From the NCBI GenBank assembly GCA_036262055.1, contig DATAJP010000002.1:640177-704176 (forward strand): 64,000 bases of DNA, given 5' to 3'. A program made the translations under genes and the position numbers. This DNA comes from Ignavibacteria bacterium. Lineage in GTDB: Bacteria > Bacteroidota > Ignavibacteria > Tepidaquicellales > Tepidaquicellaceae. The notes under the pieces were generated by a model. That model worked only from the letters and a program-made list of their open reading frames with translations, was not told where the DNA came from and ran no database searches. This document shows, one piece after another, positions 7,758 through 16,088 of the stretch; within the stretch, counting starts at the first letter, position 1; each line of letters opens with the position of its first letter.

Positions 7758-9614
7758 ATGCTCATACCTCCCGATAAGCTTGATGAAATCGCTTCGGCGA
7801 ATGATATAATTGACGTGATGTCGTCGTATATCCACGTGAAAAAACGCGGAAAGTCGTTTCTTGCGCTGTGTCCGTTTCATCCCGATAAAAATCCTTCGAT
7901 GAGCATCTCTCAAGAGAAGCAGGTTTATCATTGTTTCTCGTGCGGGGCGAGTGGAAATGTTTTTAAGTTTCTCGAGAACTACGAGAAAATAACTTTTGCT
8001 GAAGCGGCGATGAAGCTTGCCGAGCGCGCAGGAATTACAATTCACATAAATAAATCCAAGCCCGACGTATCGAACGAAGTTGCTCTGCAATATGAAATCA
8101 ATAAACAGGCGGCGAAATATTTTTATCATGTGCTGAAAGGGCTTTCGGGAAGCGAGAGGGAATTTGTTTTTAATTATCTGAAAGAGCGCGGGATAAAAGG
8201 ACGAACGCTGATAATTTTCGGACTTGGCTTTGCGCATAAGGACTGGAACTCGCTTTATAATCATTTTGCGGAAGATAATATGTTCCGTCCTGAAGATATC
8301 GAGGCGGCGGGACTTATTATAAAATCCGAAAAAGAAAATTCGCAGAATAAATTTTATGACCGCTTCAGAGGGAGACTGATGTTTCCGATTTTTAATGAAA
8401 GCGGAAAGGTCGTTGCGTTCGGCGGAAGGCAGATGTTTGAAGATGACAAGCTTGCGAAATATATTAACTCACCTGAATCTAAAGTTTATAACAAAAGCAG
8501 AATTTTATACGGACTGAACTTTGCGCGGGATTACATTCGCGCGCTTGATTACGTGGTGCTTGTCGAGGGTTACTTCGATGTGATTTCGCTTCATCAGGCG
8601 GGAATACGCAACGTTGTTGCATCAAGCGGAACTGCGCTTACCGAAGAACAGATAAAATTAATTTCTCGGTATACTAATAATATTGTTCTTATATATGATT
8701 CCGACCTTGCGGGAATAAAAGCATCGAAGCGTGGGATTGAGCTTGTGCTTGAAGCGGGGCTTGACCTCAGCATTGTTTCTCTGCCTGATGGTGAAGACCC
8801 CGATTCTTATGTAAGGAATCACGGAAAGGAAAAATTTGAGGCTGCCATCAACACAAAAAAATCAGTAATAAATTTCATTGCGGATTTATATAAAAAAGAA
8901 AATAAGCTGAGTTCGGTTAATGATAAGGTTGCGTTCATAAAAGAGATTATAAGCTATGTAGTGAAAATGCCGGATAAAATTAAACAGGCGTTTTATATTA
9001 AAGAGCTTGCTGATTTGCATAAGCTTTATGAATCAGATTTGCGTGATGAGTTGATTAAGCAATCGAAAGAACTCAGACCGAGACAAGTTAATCAAAACAT
9101 AAAAACAGAACAAAAACAAACAGTTGCGACGAAGAAAATTGACAAGAATGTTATTCCGGCGTGTGAGCGTGAGTTGATAGAGTTGATTCTTAACTGCGAC
9201 CAGGATGTACTTGATTATATTTTTGACAAAATCGATTTGTCGCTAATTAGCAATAAGCATATTAATATTATTCTGAAAGAGTTCTGGGAAGATTACATTA
9301 ACGAAGGAAAGATTGATGTCGCTAAAGTTATGAATAAGTTACAAGATGATGAGGCAGTGAAACTTCTCGCGCAGCTTTCAAGTGATAAGTTTCAGTTGAG
9401 CGCAATGGAAAACGATTCAAGGTATACATTACTTGCAAATCCCAGCAAGACAAAAACCAACTATATGAAGTTTGCCTTAGACCTGTTAAGAAAATTTATC
9501 GAAGTGGAGTATGATATTAAAAGAGATGAAATGCGAAAAACTCAAGCTGACCCGCTTGAGCTTATGAATCTGGCAAAAGAGAAGAAGAAGAAATTGGAGT
9601 CGCTTACCCTTTAA
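7758..9614 (+). CDS. dnaG: DNA primase DnaG
   Basis: 618 residues. It synthesises RNA primers for chromosome replication. The N-terminal CHC2 zinc finger is complete (C38, H41, C59, C62 in 'CPFHPDKNPS...YHCFSCG'), followed by the primase core and a TOPRIM domain with 'VVLVEGYFDVISLHQAG' and 'LIYDSDLAG'. The C-terminal 170 residues fit the DnaB helicase-binding domain. The ATG at 7758 gives the usual N-terminus ('IPPDKLDEI'). It ends at a tandem-hairpin repeat shared with the converging YceI gene. Confidence 0.97.
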   Translation: MLIPPDKLDEIASANDIIDVMSSYIHVKKRGKSFLALCPFHPDKNPSMSISQEKQVYHCFSCGASGNVFKFLENYEKITFAEAAMKLAERAGITIHINKSKPDVSNEVALQYEINKQAAKYFYHVLKGLSGSEREFVFNYLKERGIKGRTLIIFGLGFAHKDWNSLYNHFAEDNMFRPEDIEAAGLIIKSEKENSQNKFYDRFRGRLMFPIFNESGKVVAFGGRQMFEDDKLAKYINSPESKVYNKSRILYGLNFARDYIRALDYVVLVEGYFDVISLHQAGIRNVVASSGTALTEEQIKLISRYTNNIVLIYDSDLAGIKASKRGIELVLEAGLDLSIVSLPDGEDPDSYVRNHGKEKFEAAINTKKSVINFIADLYKKENKLSSVNDKVAFIKEIISYVVKMPDKIKQAFYIKELADLHKLYESDLRDELIKQSKELRPRQVNQNIKTEQKQTVATKKIDKNVIPACERELIELILNCDQDVLDYIFDKIDLSLISNKHINIILKEFWEDYINEGKIDVAKVMNKLQDDEAVKLLAQLSSDKFQLSAMENDSRYTLLANPSKTKTNYMKFALDLLRKFIEVEYDIKRDEMRKTQADPLELMNLAKEKKKKLESLTL

Positions 9615-9670
9615 CGGGTAGGACAGACATTCCAGTCTGTCCCGACAGGCAAGAATGCCTGTCGTACCCG
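9615..9670. repeat. Tandem-hairpin repeat, family A (copy 1)
   Basis: Two consecutive hairpins: ACAGAC/GTCTGT around 9624-9640 and GACAGGC/GCCTGTC around 9644-9663, enclosed by CGGGTA...TACCCG. Nearly identical copies lie at 34393-34444 (opposite orientation) and 51221-51273. Located between convergent dnaG and the YceI gene, where it may act as a two-way transcription end. Confidence 0.85.
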
Positions 9671-9679
9671 AAGGTTGTT

Positions 9680-10342
9680 TTAATTAGTCATCAAGTCTAA
9701 TTCAATATTAAAGTTATCGTGTATAGCTTTATCACCAATACCTTCAAAAAACTTTCCTGAACCATATTTAATGTCATATTCTGTTCTGTCTATATCAAAA
9801 GTTGCCTTTGCGGTCACTTTTCCGTTGTTCACCTGAATGTTTGCAGGGAACTGAACCGGCTTTGTGATTCCTTTGATTGTAAGGTTGCCCTTAATTGTGT
9901 TTGTTGCACCATTTGTGCCGGGACCAATTTCAGTAATTACAAAACTTGATGTTGGATTACTTTCAACACTAAAAAAATCATTAGACTTTAAATGACCCGT
10001 AAGTTTTTGATTTGACTCGCCGGTTAAATCACTAACGGTTATAGTATTCATATCAATATTAAAATTACCGCCGGTTACTTGTCCGTTCTGAACATAAATC
10101 GTACCGTCTTTTATTTTAACCGTTCCGTTATGCTTTCCCGTAACCTTCGATGCTTTCCAGTTAACAATGCTGTTGTTCACGTCAACAGTTGTTTGTGTTC
10201 CGCTGTTCGATGCTGCAGTTAGAGTTACGTTATCATTGTTTCCGGCTGCATTTTTGTTTGCGTTCTGGCTTTCTCCGCAAGCCATTATGATAAATGCAAG
10301 CAGAACTATGAATGTGCCTAATAAATAATTTTTTGTTTTCAT
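9680..10342 (-). CDS. YceI-family lipoprotein
   Basis: 220 residues. The lipoprotein signal has a cysteine after 'LAFIIMAC' (about C22), then a low-complexity linker rich in Asn and Ala, then a YceI domain (about 50-220). Hallmarks are 'NWKASKVTGKHNGTVKIKDG', 'GESNQKLTGHLKSNDFF' and 'TKPVQFPANIQV'. YceI proteins are lipocalin-like barrels that bind polyprenyl or similar hydrophobic molecules in the periplasm. The lipid anchor is less common than a plain signal peptide but is seen in this phylum. Confidence 0.93.
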   Translation of the reverse strand: MKTKNYLLGTFIVLLAFIIMACGESQNANKNAAGNNDNVTLTAASNSGTQTTVDVNNSIVNWKASKVTGKHNGTVKIKDGTIYVQNGQVTGGNFNIDMNTITVSDLTGESNQKLTGHLKSNDFFSVESNPTSSFVITEIGPGTNGATNTIKGNLTIKGITKPVQFPANIQVNNGKVTAKATFDIDRTEYDIKYGSGKFFEGIGDKAIHDNFNIELDLMTN

Positions 10343-10370
10343 GATTTTTATTATTTAAGTTTAAAAATTT

Positions 10371-10931
10371 TTATTTTTTGAAAATTAAAATCCATTCTTT
10401 GAATCTCTCAATGTATTTCTCTAAAACTTTTTTTGTTATTTCATCGATAAGGTTTCCGTCTTTATCGAATTTTTCCATTGCTCGAGTAACATAAATCTCG
10501 GGTTTCGGCATCACGTTGGTTTCTATGAATAGCGATACAGTTCGCAGATTCGCCTGAGCGCGGATGGTGCCCCCCAGTCCGGTTGTTGCACCGACCATGC
10601 TCATAGGTTTTCCGAAGAAGGGCTTGCTTTCCAAACGTGAAAGCCAGTCGATGAAATTTTTCAATCCGCCGGGAATGCCGTAGTTGTATTCAGGAGTTGC
10701 AAACAAAACTGCATCAGCTTGTTTTATTTTTTCACCGATTTCCGTAATGCTTGCCGGAAAACCTTTTGACTCCTGTATATCATAATTATAAATCGGGATA
10801 TCAGGCATTTCAATTATTTCCATTTCCATATCCTGCGGAAACATTTTCTGAATGTTTCTTAACAGCATTTTATTGTAAGAGTTTTTTCTTAAGCTCCCTG
10901 CAAATCCAATTACTTTAATTTTGTTATTCAT
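10371..10931 (-). CDS. NADPH-dependent FMN reductase (quinone/azo reductase type)
   Basis: 186 residues with a flavodoxin-like fold. 'GFAGSLRKNSYNK' is the FMN phosphate-binding loop and 'PEYNYGIPGGLKNFIDWLSR' is the conserved dimer/flavin segment of the NADPH-dependent FMN reductase family. It follows the esterase with one base between and lies in the same operon as the dioxygenase and under the MarR regulator. Two-electron reduction of quinones or of other electrophiles is the likely role, parallel to MhqN in the Bacillus mhq system. Confidence 0.9.
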   Translation of the reverse strand: MNNKIKVIGFAGSLRKNSYNKMLLRNIQKMFPQDMEMEIIEMPDIPIYNYDIQESKGFPASITEIGEKIKQADAVLFATPEYNYGIPGGLKNFIDWLSRLESKPFFGKPMSMVGATTGLGGTIRAQANLRTVSLFIETNVMPKPEIYVTRAMEKFDKDGNLIDEITKKVLEKYIERFKEWILIFKK

Positions 10932-10932
10932 A

Positions 10933-11559
10933 TCATTTTGAAAAATTTTTCTGAAACCATTTTAAAGACAATTCAATATCTTCATTTGTAAGGTTATGAC
11001 CGCTGTTTATAACATTGTAATCAACCTTAGCCCCGTATGACTGAAGTTCATCAGCCCAGCTTTTGCTTTCAGGAAGCGAGACAGCAAAATCATTTCTGCC
11101 TGCGCTTATGAATACAGGTATTTCCGGAAAATTAATTTTTTCTTGAACATCAAACGGTTTCATTGGTCTGAACTGAATCATTCCCGAAAGAAAATCGGGA
11201 TAAGTAAGCATAATGCTTCCCGCGATGTTTGCACCGTTTGAATATCCGAGTGCGATGATTTTAATTTTGTCAATTCCGAATTCATCTGAAGCAGAAACGA
11301 GATAATCATAAAGCTCTTTTGTTCTGAGCTTCAGATCATCCATATCGAACACACCTTCAGCAAGACGCTTGAAGTATCGCGGCATCCCGCCTTCAAGAAC
11401 TTTGCCTCTGACACTGAGCAGGTTAACATCCTTTCCGAATAATCTTCCTATATCAACGAGGTCATTCTCATCCCCGCCCGTGCCGTGAAGCAAAAGTATT
11501 GTATAACTATCTTTCTTATTTTTCGCAGGTATAAATATATGATGAAATTGTTCTTTCAT
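10933..11559 (-). CDS. Phospholipase/carboxylesterase-family hydrolase (MhqD-like)
   Basis: 208 residues with an alpha/beta-hydrolase fold. 'LLHGTGGDENDLV' forms the oxyanion region, 'ALGYSNGANIA' the nucleophile elbow (Ser in GYSNG), 'AGRNDFAVS' the acid and 'NSGHNLT' the histidine. It belongs to the small carboxylesterase family that includes MhqD, an electrophile-stress hydrolase. Encoded between the FMN reductase and dioxygenase genes (25 bases after the latter), which supports a joint detoxification function. Confidence 0.88.
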   Translation of the reverse strand: MKEQFHHIFIPAKNKKDSYTILLLHGTGGDENDLVDIGRLFGKDVNLLSVRGKVLEGGMPRYFKRLAEGVFDMDDLKLRTKELYDYLVSASDEFGIDKIKIIALGYSNGANIAGSIMLTYPDFLSGMIQFRPMKPFDVQEKINFPEIPVFISAGRNDFAVSLPESKSWADELQSYGAKVDYNVINSGHNLTNEDIELSLKWFQKNFSK

Positions 11560-11584
11560 TTTTTATTTTATCTCTAAGTCTAAT

Positions 11585-12520
11585 TTAATCTAACTTTGGC
11601 AAAACGCTTTCGATTTCTGCGCGCTTGCTTTCATACATCGGAGGAAGCTTTAAAGTGCTTCCGAGATTATCAACGCTTTCATCTACAGTCATACCCGGCT
11701 GGTCGGTTGCGATTTCAAAAAGCACACCGCCAGGCTCTCTGAAATAAACAGACTTGAAATACATTCTGTCTATCTGCGGAGTAATGTTGTATCCTCTGTC
11801 AGCCAAAATTTCTCTGAACGCCATTTGTTCTTCATCATTCTTTGCTCTGAAAGCAACATGATGAACCGAACCGCCTGCAACGTTACCTATGGACTCACCG
11901 GGAACAGCAACAAGGTCGATGTAGTTTGCATTTTCATTTGAATCAGCCGCAAATCTGAAGCGGTTAACTTTTTCATCTATGAGCTTATAACCAAAAACAT
12001 CAGTTAACAGTTTTGCAGTTTTATCGATATTTTTCAAAGTAAGGGTTGTTCCGTAAAAACCTTTGATTGCGGCTTCTGCAGGAACTCCGCCTTTAACGTA
12101 TTGCTCTCTGTCGTCTTCTCTGTCAGAAATTACGAACTCAAGCTTAAGACCGTCAGGGTCAAGGACAACGAGATAACTTTCGTTGAATCTGTCAGAAGGT
12201 TTATTGTATAAAACATTATGTTCATCAACTCTCTTAAGCCAGTAATCAAATGAACCCTTAGGAACTGAAAATTGAATTTCAGTTGCCTGTGCTATGCCTC
12301 TTCTTCCGACGGTAATTCCTTCCCACGGAAAGAAAGTAAGCAATGTTCCGGGTTCGGCAGGTTCGTTGCCATAATAAAAATGATAAGTATATGGGTCATC
12401 GAAGTTCACGGTTTTCTTAACGAATTTCATTCCGAGCACTTTTGTATAGAAGTCATAGTTTCGCTGAGCGTTTCCGGATATAGCCGTTATGTGATGAATT
12501 CCACTGATTTTGTTTTTCAT
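11585..12520 (-). CDS. Ring-cleaving dioxygenase of the VOC fold (MhqO-like)
   Basis: 311 residues made of two glyoxalase/VOC modules (about 1-145 and 150-311). 'GIHHITAIS' at the N-terminus, 'LDPDGLKLEFV', 'SVHHVAFRAKND' and 'FREPGGVLFEIATD' provide metal-binding His and Glu positions. It matches the hydroquinone-specific ring-cleaving dioxygenases (MhqO/MhqA, LinE-like). It heads the minus-strand set dioxygenase-esterase-FMN reductase and is preceded by a candidate operator shared with the upstream MarR gene. Confidence 0.9.
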   Translation of the reverse strand: MKNKISGIHHITAISGNAQRNYDFYTKVLGMKFVKKTVNFDDPYTYHFYYGNEPAEPGTLLTFFPWEGITVGRRGIAQATEIQFSVPKGSFDYWLKRVDEHNVLYNKPSDRFNESYLVVLDPDGLKLEFVISDREDDREQYVKGGVPAEAAIKGFYGTTLTLKNIDKTAKLLTDVFGYKLIDEKVNRFRFAADSNENANYIDLVAVPGESIGNVAGGSVHHVAFRAKNDEEQMAFREILADRGYNITPQIDRMYFKSVYFREPGGVLFEIATDQPGMTVDESVDNLGSTLKLPPMYESKRAEIESVLPKLD

Positions 12521-12532
12521 TTTCGTAATTTA

Positions 12533-12550
12533 TTTGTTGTAACACATATT
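12533..12550. promoter_or_regulatory. Candidate MarR/MhqR operator before the dioxygenase gene
   Basis: In the 43-base gap between marR and the dioxygenase. The minus strand reads ATGTGTTACAACAAA, a 15-base exact match to the site at 13047-13061. Its core TGTT-AC-AACA is palindromic, as expected for a MarR dimer. A possible -10 (TAATAT) lies directly before it on the minus strand. Confidence 0.6.
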
Positions 12551-12563
12551 AACAGAAATTTTT

Positions 12564-13031
12564 TTAATTTTGTTCCGAATATATTTTTTCGCATATATTC
12601 GAGAGTGTTTCGCACTCTTTTTCCGAAATACTCTCGAATAACTTATTTGTTAAAGCAGAAACTTTCTTGTTAAGCTCATCGAGAAGCTCTATGCCTTTCG
12701 GAGTTATGACTGCAACGGACATTCGCGCGTCTTCTTTTCCTTTTACTCTTTTGACGAGCTTCTTTGTGATTAAACGGTCGATTAATCTTGTTATATCCGG
12801 AGAAGGGTCAATCATTCGTGTAATGATTTCACATCTCGGATGACCGTCAGGATAAACCCCTTTTAATATTCTCAGAACATTAAACTGCGACATTGTTAAA
12901 TCATATTGAGAAAAAAGTTCATCGTGCTTCTTCCTAATAAAAGTATCAACAACAGCAAGGTTCAAGATTGCCTCGACTCTTTTGTCAGGAGTCTTACTCA
13001 TTTTTAACCATTTATTTAAACCTTCACCCAT
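12564..13031 (-). CDS. MarR-family transcriptional regulator (MhqR-like)
   Basis: About 155 residues (145 if the ATG at 13001 is used). Winged helix-turn-helix with 'YDLTMSQFNVLRIL', 'DITRLIDRLITKKLVKRVKGKEDARMSVAVITPKG' (recognition helix and wing), the classic MarR layout. A longer reading from 13121 would pass through a sigma-70-like promoter and operator and adds a hydrophobic, non-family segment, so I reject it. Located just upstream of the dioxygenase operon on the same strand, with matching palindromes before both. It is probably an autoregulated repressor released by electrophiles, as known for MhqR. Confidence 0.9.
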   Translation of the reverse strand: MGEGLNKWLKMSKTPDKRVEAILNLAVVDTFIRKKHDELFSQYDLTMSQFNVLRILKGVYPDGHPRCEIITRMIDPSPDITRLIDRLITKKLVKRVKGKEDARMSVAVITPKGIELLDELNKKVSALTNKLFESISEKECETLSNICEKIYSEQN

Positions 13032-13043
13032 ATAAAATATATA

Positions 13044-13097
13044 ATTATGTGTTACAACAAATATATATAAAATAAATGTGTGTGTCAACACATAAAT
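13044..13097 (-). promoter_or_regulatory. Promoter and paired operators of the MarR gene
   Basis: On the minus strand a -35 TTGACA (13088-13083) and a -10 TATATT (13065-13060) are 17 bases apart. Two palindromic sites overlap it: TGTGT-TG-ACACA over the -35 and TGTT-GT-AACA (13051-13060) downstream of the -10. The outer arms form the inverted repeat TTATGTGTT...AACACATAA. Binding there would block transcription, consistent with autorepression. Confidence 0.65.
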
Positions 13098-13138
13098 CAA
13101 TGTGCAATTAGCAATGAACAATGTGCAATGGAAATTGT

Positions 13139-14806
13139 TTACTTGTTTTTGAAAAGCAGACTGCTGTCGCCGAAGCTGAATAGACGGTAGTCTTTTTCCA
13201 AGGCGTGTTTATAGATTTTTCGCCAATTTTCGCCTATAAATGCGGAAACGAGGAGTAAAAGTGTACTTTGCGGCTGATGGAAATTGGTGATTAAAGCATC
13301 AACCATTTTAAATTTATATCCCGGCACTATTAATAGAGAGGTAGATGCGGTTATTTTGTCCAGGTTATTCTTTTCCATAAAATCGAGAATGGTTTTTAGC
13401 GCAAATTTTTTCGGGACATCATACTCTGTTTCATAAGGCATCCATTGGTTTATTTTAATTTCTTGTGCTTCGTCCGTGATTTTTTTATTGAGAATCAGAT
13501 AACTAATCCAATACAAGCTTTCAAGTGTGCGCAGGCTTGTGGTTCCCGTGCTTATGACAAAATCACGTTCATATAAATCTTCGATGATTTTTTTGTTAAT
13601 GATAATCCATTCGGGATGCATTTTATGTTTCCCGATTGTTTCGCCTTTCACAGGCAGAAACGTTCCAGCGCTTACATGAAGCGTAACAAAATCCTGTTTA
13701 ATATTTTTTTCATTAAGCTTGTTCATAAACTCGGGTGTGAAATGCAAACCTGCGGTGGGTGCAGCAACAGAACCCTCCTGATTTGCATAGATGGTCTGAT
13801 ATTTTTCATCATCGGATTTCTCTGCATCACGCTTTATGTATGGCGGTAGCGGAGTCATTCCGAAGATATTTACAATTTCACTGAAGTTCAGATATGCCGG
13901 CTCCCATATAAACTCAACAATAAATTTATTAGATAGAAAGTTCTTTTTTGCTTTCAGTATTATTTTTGTATATCCGTTGTCAATTATTTTTGTAAGAACG
14001 GGCTCTTTCCATTTTCTCAAATTCCCGACCATGCATTCCCATTTTGCATGTCCCTTTGTGTTGAATGCTTTTGTATAATCTTTTGTATCGAAAGGTTCAA
14101 TAATAAATAATTCAATCTTGGTTCCTTCTGATGTTTCAAAGAAAATCCGTGCATGAACGACTTTTGAATCGTTAAAGACAATCAAGGAATCTTCCGGAAA
14201 GTAATTTAATGCATTATAAAATTTATCATCGATAATTTTTCCGTCTTTATATATAAGTAGCTTTGCATTATCGCGCTTTTCTTCGGGGTAGTAGGCAATT
14301 TTTTCAAACGGAATTCTATAAGAATATTTTTTTATTTCGATGTCACGGACAGATTTTGATAAAGAGGATTTTTTTAAGCGGAGCATCATTACAAAATGCG
14401 GACCAATGTCTGGCATACCGAATTCATCGGAAATAATCTCAAAATTATTTTTCAGATAAAAATTTACAGCCGTGCTTCTTGCGTTGCACCATATATAGTC
14501 ACCGTTAAGCTCTTTAACTTTTTCAATTAAGTTGTTCAGAATTGCATTTCCATAACCTTTATTCTGAAGTTCATTTTCAGTTGCCATTCCGCGCAGACGG
14601 TAACCGGTTCCCGTAGTATTTTTATAATTTTCTTTATATAAAGAGGCAATCGAAACAACATTATCGTTTTCTATTACACCGAAATGAATCGTTGTTTCGT
14701 CTTCATCGTGAGGAAAACGGGACTTTTCAGTAATGCCATTGCGGAGAATTTTTGCCCGCAGAGGAATTATTTGTTCTATATTTATCTGTTTTATCAGCAA
14801 ATCCAT
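13139..14806 (-). CDS. queA: GNAT acetyltransferase fused to S-adenosylmethionine:tRNA ribosyltransferase-isomerase (QueA)
   Basis: 555 residues. Residues 1-145 form a GNAT N-acetyltransferase domain: 'RGMATENELQNKGYGNAIL' carries the Q-x-x-G-x-G acetyl-CoA loop, followed by 'ARSTAVNFYLKNNFEI'. Residues about 157-555 are QueA, which transfers and rearranges the ribosyl of AdoMet onto preQ1 in tRNA to give epoxyqueuosine. Landmarks are 'ALNYFPEDSLIVFNDSKV', 'AAPTAGLHFTPEFM', 'LHVSAGTFLPV', 'STGTTSLRTLESLYW' and 'LITNFHQPQSTLLLLVSAF'. A single unbroken frame with no internal start signal supports a true fusion. QueG, the next enzyme, is encoded at 60663. What the GNAT domain acetylates is not known. 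Confidence 0.9.
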   Translation of the reverse strand: MDLLIKQINIEQIIPLRAKILRNGITEKSRFPHDEDETTIHFGVIENDNVVSIASLYKENYKNTTGTGYRLRGMATENELQNKGYGNAILNNLIEKVKELNGDYIWCNARSTAVNFYLKNNFEIISDEFGMPDIGPHFVMMLRLKKSSLSKSVRDIEIKKYSYRIPFEKIAYYPEEKRDNAKLLIYKDGKIIDDKFYNALNYFPEDSLIVFNDSKVVHARIFFETSEGTKIELFIIEPFDTKDYTKAFNTKGHAKWECMVGNLRKWKEPVLTKIIDNGYTKIILKAKKNFLSNKFIVEFIWEPAYLNFSEIVNIFGMTPLPPYIKRDAEKSDDEKYQTIYANQEGSVAAPTAGLHFTPEFMNKLNEKNIKQDFVTLHVSAGTFLPVKGETIGKHKMHPEWIIINKKIIEDLYERDFVISTGTTSLRTLESLYWISYLILNKKITDEAQEIKINQWMPYETEYDVPKKFALKTILDFMEKNNLDKITASTSLLIVPGYKFKMVDALITNFHQPQSTLLLLVSAFIGENWRKIYKHALEKDYRLFSFGDSSLLFKNK

Positions 14807-14905
14807 TATGTTTCAGAATAATGTAATTGTAAAATATATGTAATTTAGGGAATTTGATTATACTTATTTAGTCGCTTATATATTCTCATATACAAAATTT
14901 AATTT

Positions 14906-15292
14906 ATGAAAGCTCAATTTATTCTTTATGTAAAAGACCAGACCCGGAGTAAAAATTTTTATCAAAGATTACTCAATATAAAACCAAGTCTGGACGTTCC
15001 GGGAATGACTGAGTTTGAGTTATCAGAAGAATGTAAAATAGGTTTAATGCCTGAGGACGGGATTGCAAAAATATTATCGGGACAAGTCCCGCATCCTTCT
15101 GAAGGAAACGGTATTCCGCGCTGTGAATTGTATCTGTATGTTCAGGATATTCAGCAATATTTTGACAGAGCAATTAAGTCATCCGCTAAATTAATAAGTG
15201 ATATACAAAACCGTGACTGGGGAGACAAAGCGTGCTATTTTGCAGATCCTGATGGCCATATAATTGCATTTGCAGAAAGAATTTCAGAATGA
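14906..15292 (+). CDS. Glyoxalase/bleomycin-resistance (VOC) family protein
   Basis: 128 residues, a single VOC module: 'FILYVKDQTRSKNFYQRLL' opens it and 'RDWGDKACYFADPDGHIIAFAE' closes it, with the usual metal-ligand Glu near the end. Substrate unknown; such proteins handle methylglyoxal adducts, antibiotics or small aromatics. Single gene between divergent queA and the phosphatase gene. Confidence 0.88.
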   Translation: MKAQFILYVKDQTRSKNFYQRLLNIKPSLDVPGMTEFELSEECKIGLMPEDGIAKILSGQVPHPSEGNGIPRCELYLYVQDIQQYFDRAIKSSAKLISDIQNRDWGDKACYFADPDGHIIAFAERISE

Positions 15293-15372
15293 TTGAACAT
15301 TTCACGGTTGATTTTTGGATTTTATCTGCGCGCAGGAGTTATTATGTTAACATTTTATAACAAAATTTTTAC

Positions 15373-16023
15373 GTGAAAATTAAAAGCCTGATTGTTTTTT
15401 TATTCTTTCTATTTACTTCAGCAATTTATGCTCAGGATTATTTTCTTCTGACCCAGGAAGGAGATGTTTTTAATTATTATAAATCCGGCGGCCACGATGC
15501 TGAACTCAATGTAATCATTGATGAAGTAATTCCTTATCTCGATAAAATTCCCATTGACACCGGAAAAACCGCGATTGTTTTTGATTTAGATGAAACACTG
15601 CTCTCGAATGTTATGCTTTATGAACGCTTATATCTAAACAATGAACAGTTTTATGATACTACCTGGTCAAATTGGGTCGAAGGATTAAATTCTTTTGCGC
15701 TTCCAACAAAAAGATTATACGATTATGTTGTAAGTAGAGGTTTTGTAATCATCTTTATCACAGGCAGTAACGATAATCTCCAGCCATACATTGCAAAAAA
15801 CTTAACCCGCAACGGTTATAATACTTATGCTGAATTCATTTGCAGACCCAAGGAATTTTATAACTCAACCGCTCTTGAATATAAAAGTTATTTCAGAAAA
15901 AAATTAACGGAAGAAAAAGGATATAATATAGTCGCAAATGCGGGCGACCAGTACAGTGACATGGGCGGCGGTAACAGCGGAATGTTCATCCGCATTCCGA
16001 ATTATTTATATTATATAAAGTAA
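15373..16023 (+). CDS. Secreted HAD-superfamily acid phosphatase (class B / e(P4)-like)
   Basis: 216 residues with a GTG start. A signal peptide (about 1-20, cleaved near 'IYAQD') precedes a HAD phosphatase core with 'VFDLDETLLSN' (catalytic DxD), 'IIFITGSND' (motif II) and 'NAGDQYSDMGGG' (motif IV acids). This resembles plant-type/class B acid phosphatases and lipoprotein e(P4), which dephosphorylate nucleotides or sugar phosphates in the periplasm. Confidence 0.87.
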   Translation: MKIKSLIVFLFFLFTSAIYAQDYFLLTQEGDVFNYYKSGGHDAELNVIIDEVIPYLDKIPIDTGKTAIVFDLDETLLSNVMLYERLYLNNEQFYDTTWSNWVEGLNSFALPTKRLYDYVVSRGFVIIFITGSNDNLQPYIAKNLTRNGYNTYAEFICRPKEFYNSTALEYKSYFRKKLTEEKGYNIVANAGDQYSDMGGGNSGMFIRIPNYLYYIK

Positions 16024-16035
16024 TTTTTAAATAAA

Positions 16036-16087
16036 AATTCCCCTCTTGAGAGGGATGGCACCGATGTAATCGGTGACGGGGTGTGTA
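16036..16087. repeat. Tandem-hairpin repeat, family B (copy 1)
   Basis: Two hairpins: CCCTCTTGAGAGGG and CACCGATgtaATCGGTG, ending in GACGGGGTGTGT. It is the reverse orientation of copies at 27351, 31014 and 41611. It stops one base before the ispF start codon, so the ispF leader is made of the repeat. Confidence 0.8.
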
Positions 16088-16088
16088 A

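Noticed and set aside
7755-8264. 169-residue minus-strand ORF
   Set aside because: Antisense to the start of dnaG, whose zinc finger and primase motifs are certain.
13032-13121. N-terminal extension of the MarR gene to 13121
   Set aside because: It would translate through the promoter and operators and gives a hydrophobic segment foreign to the family.
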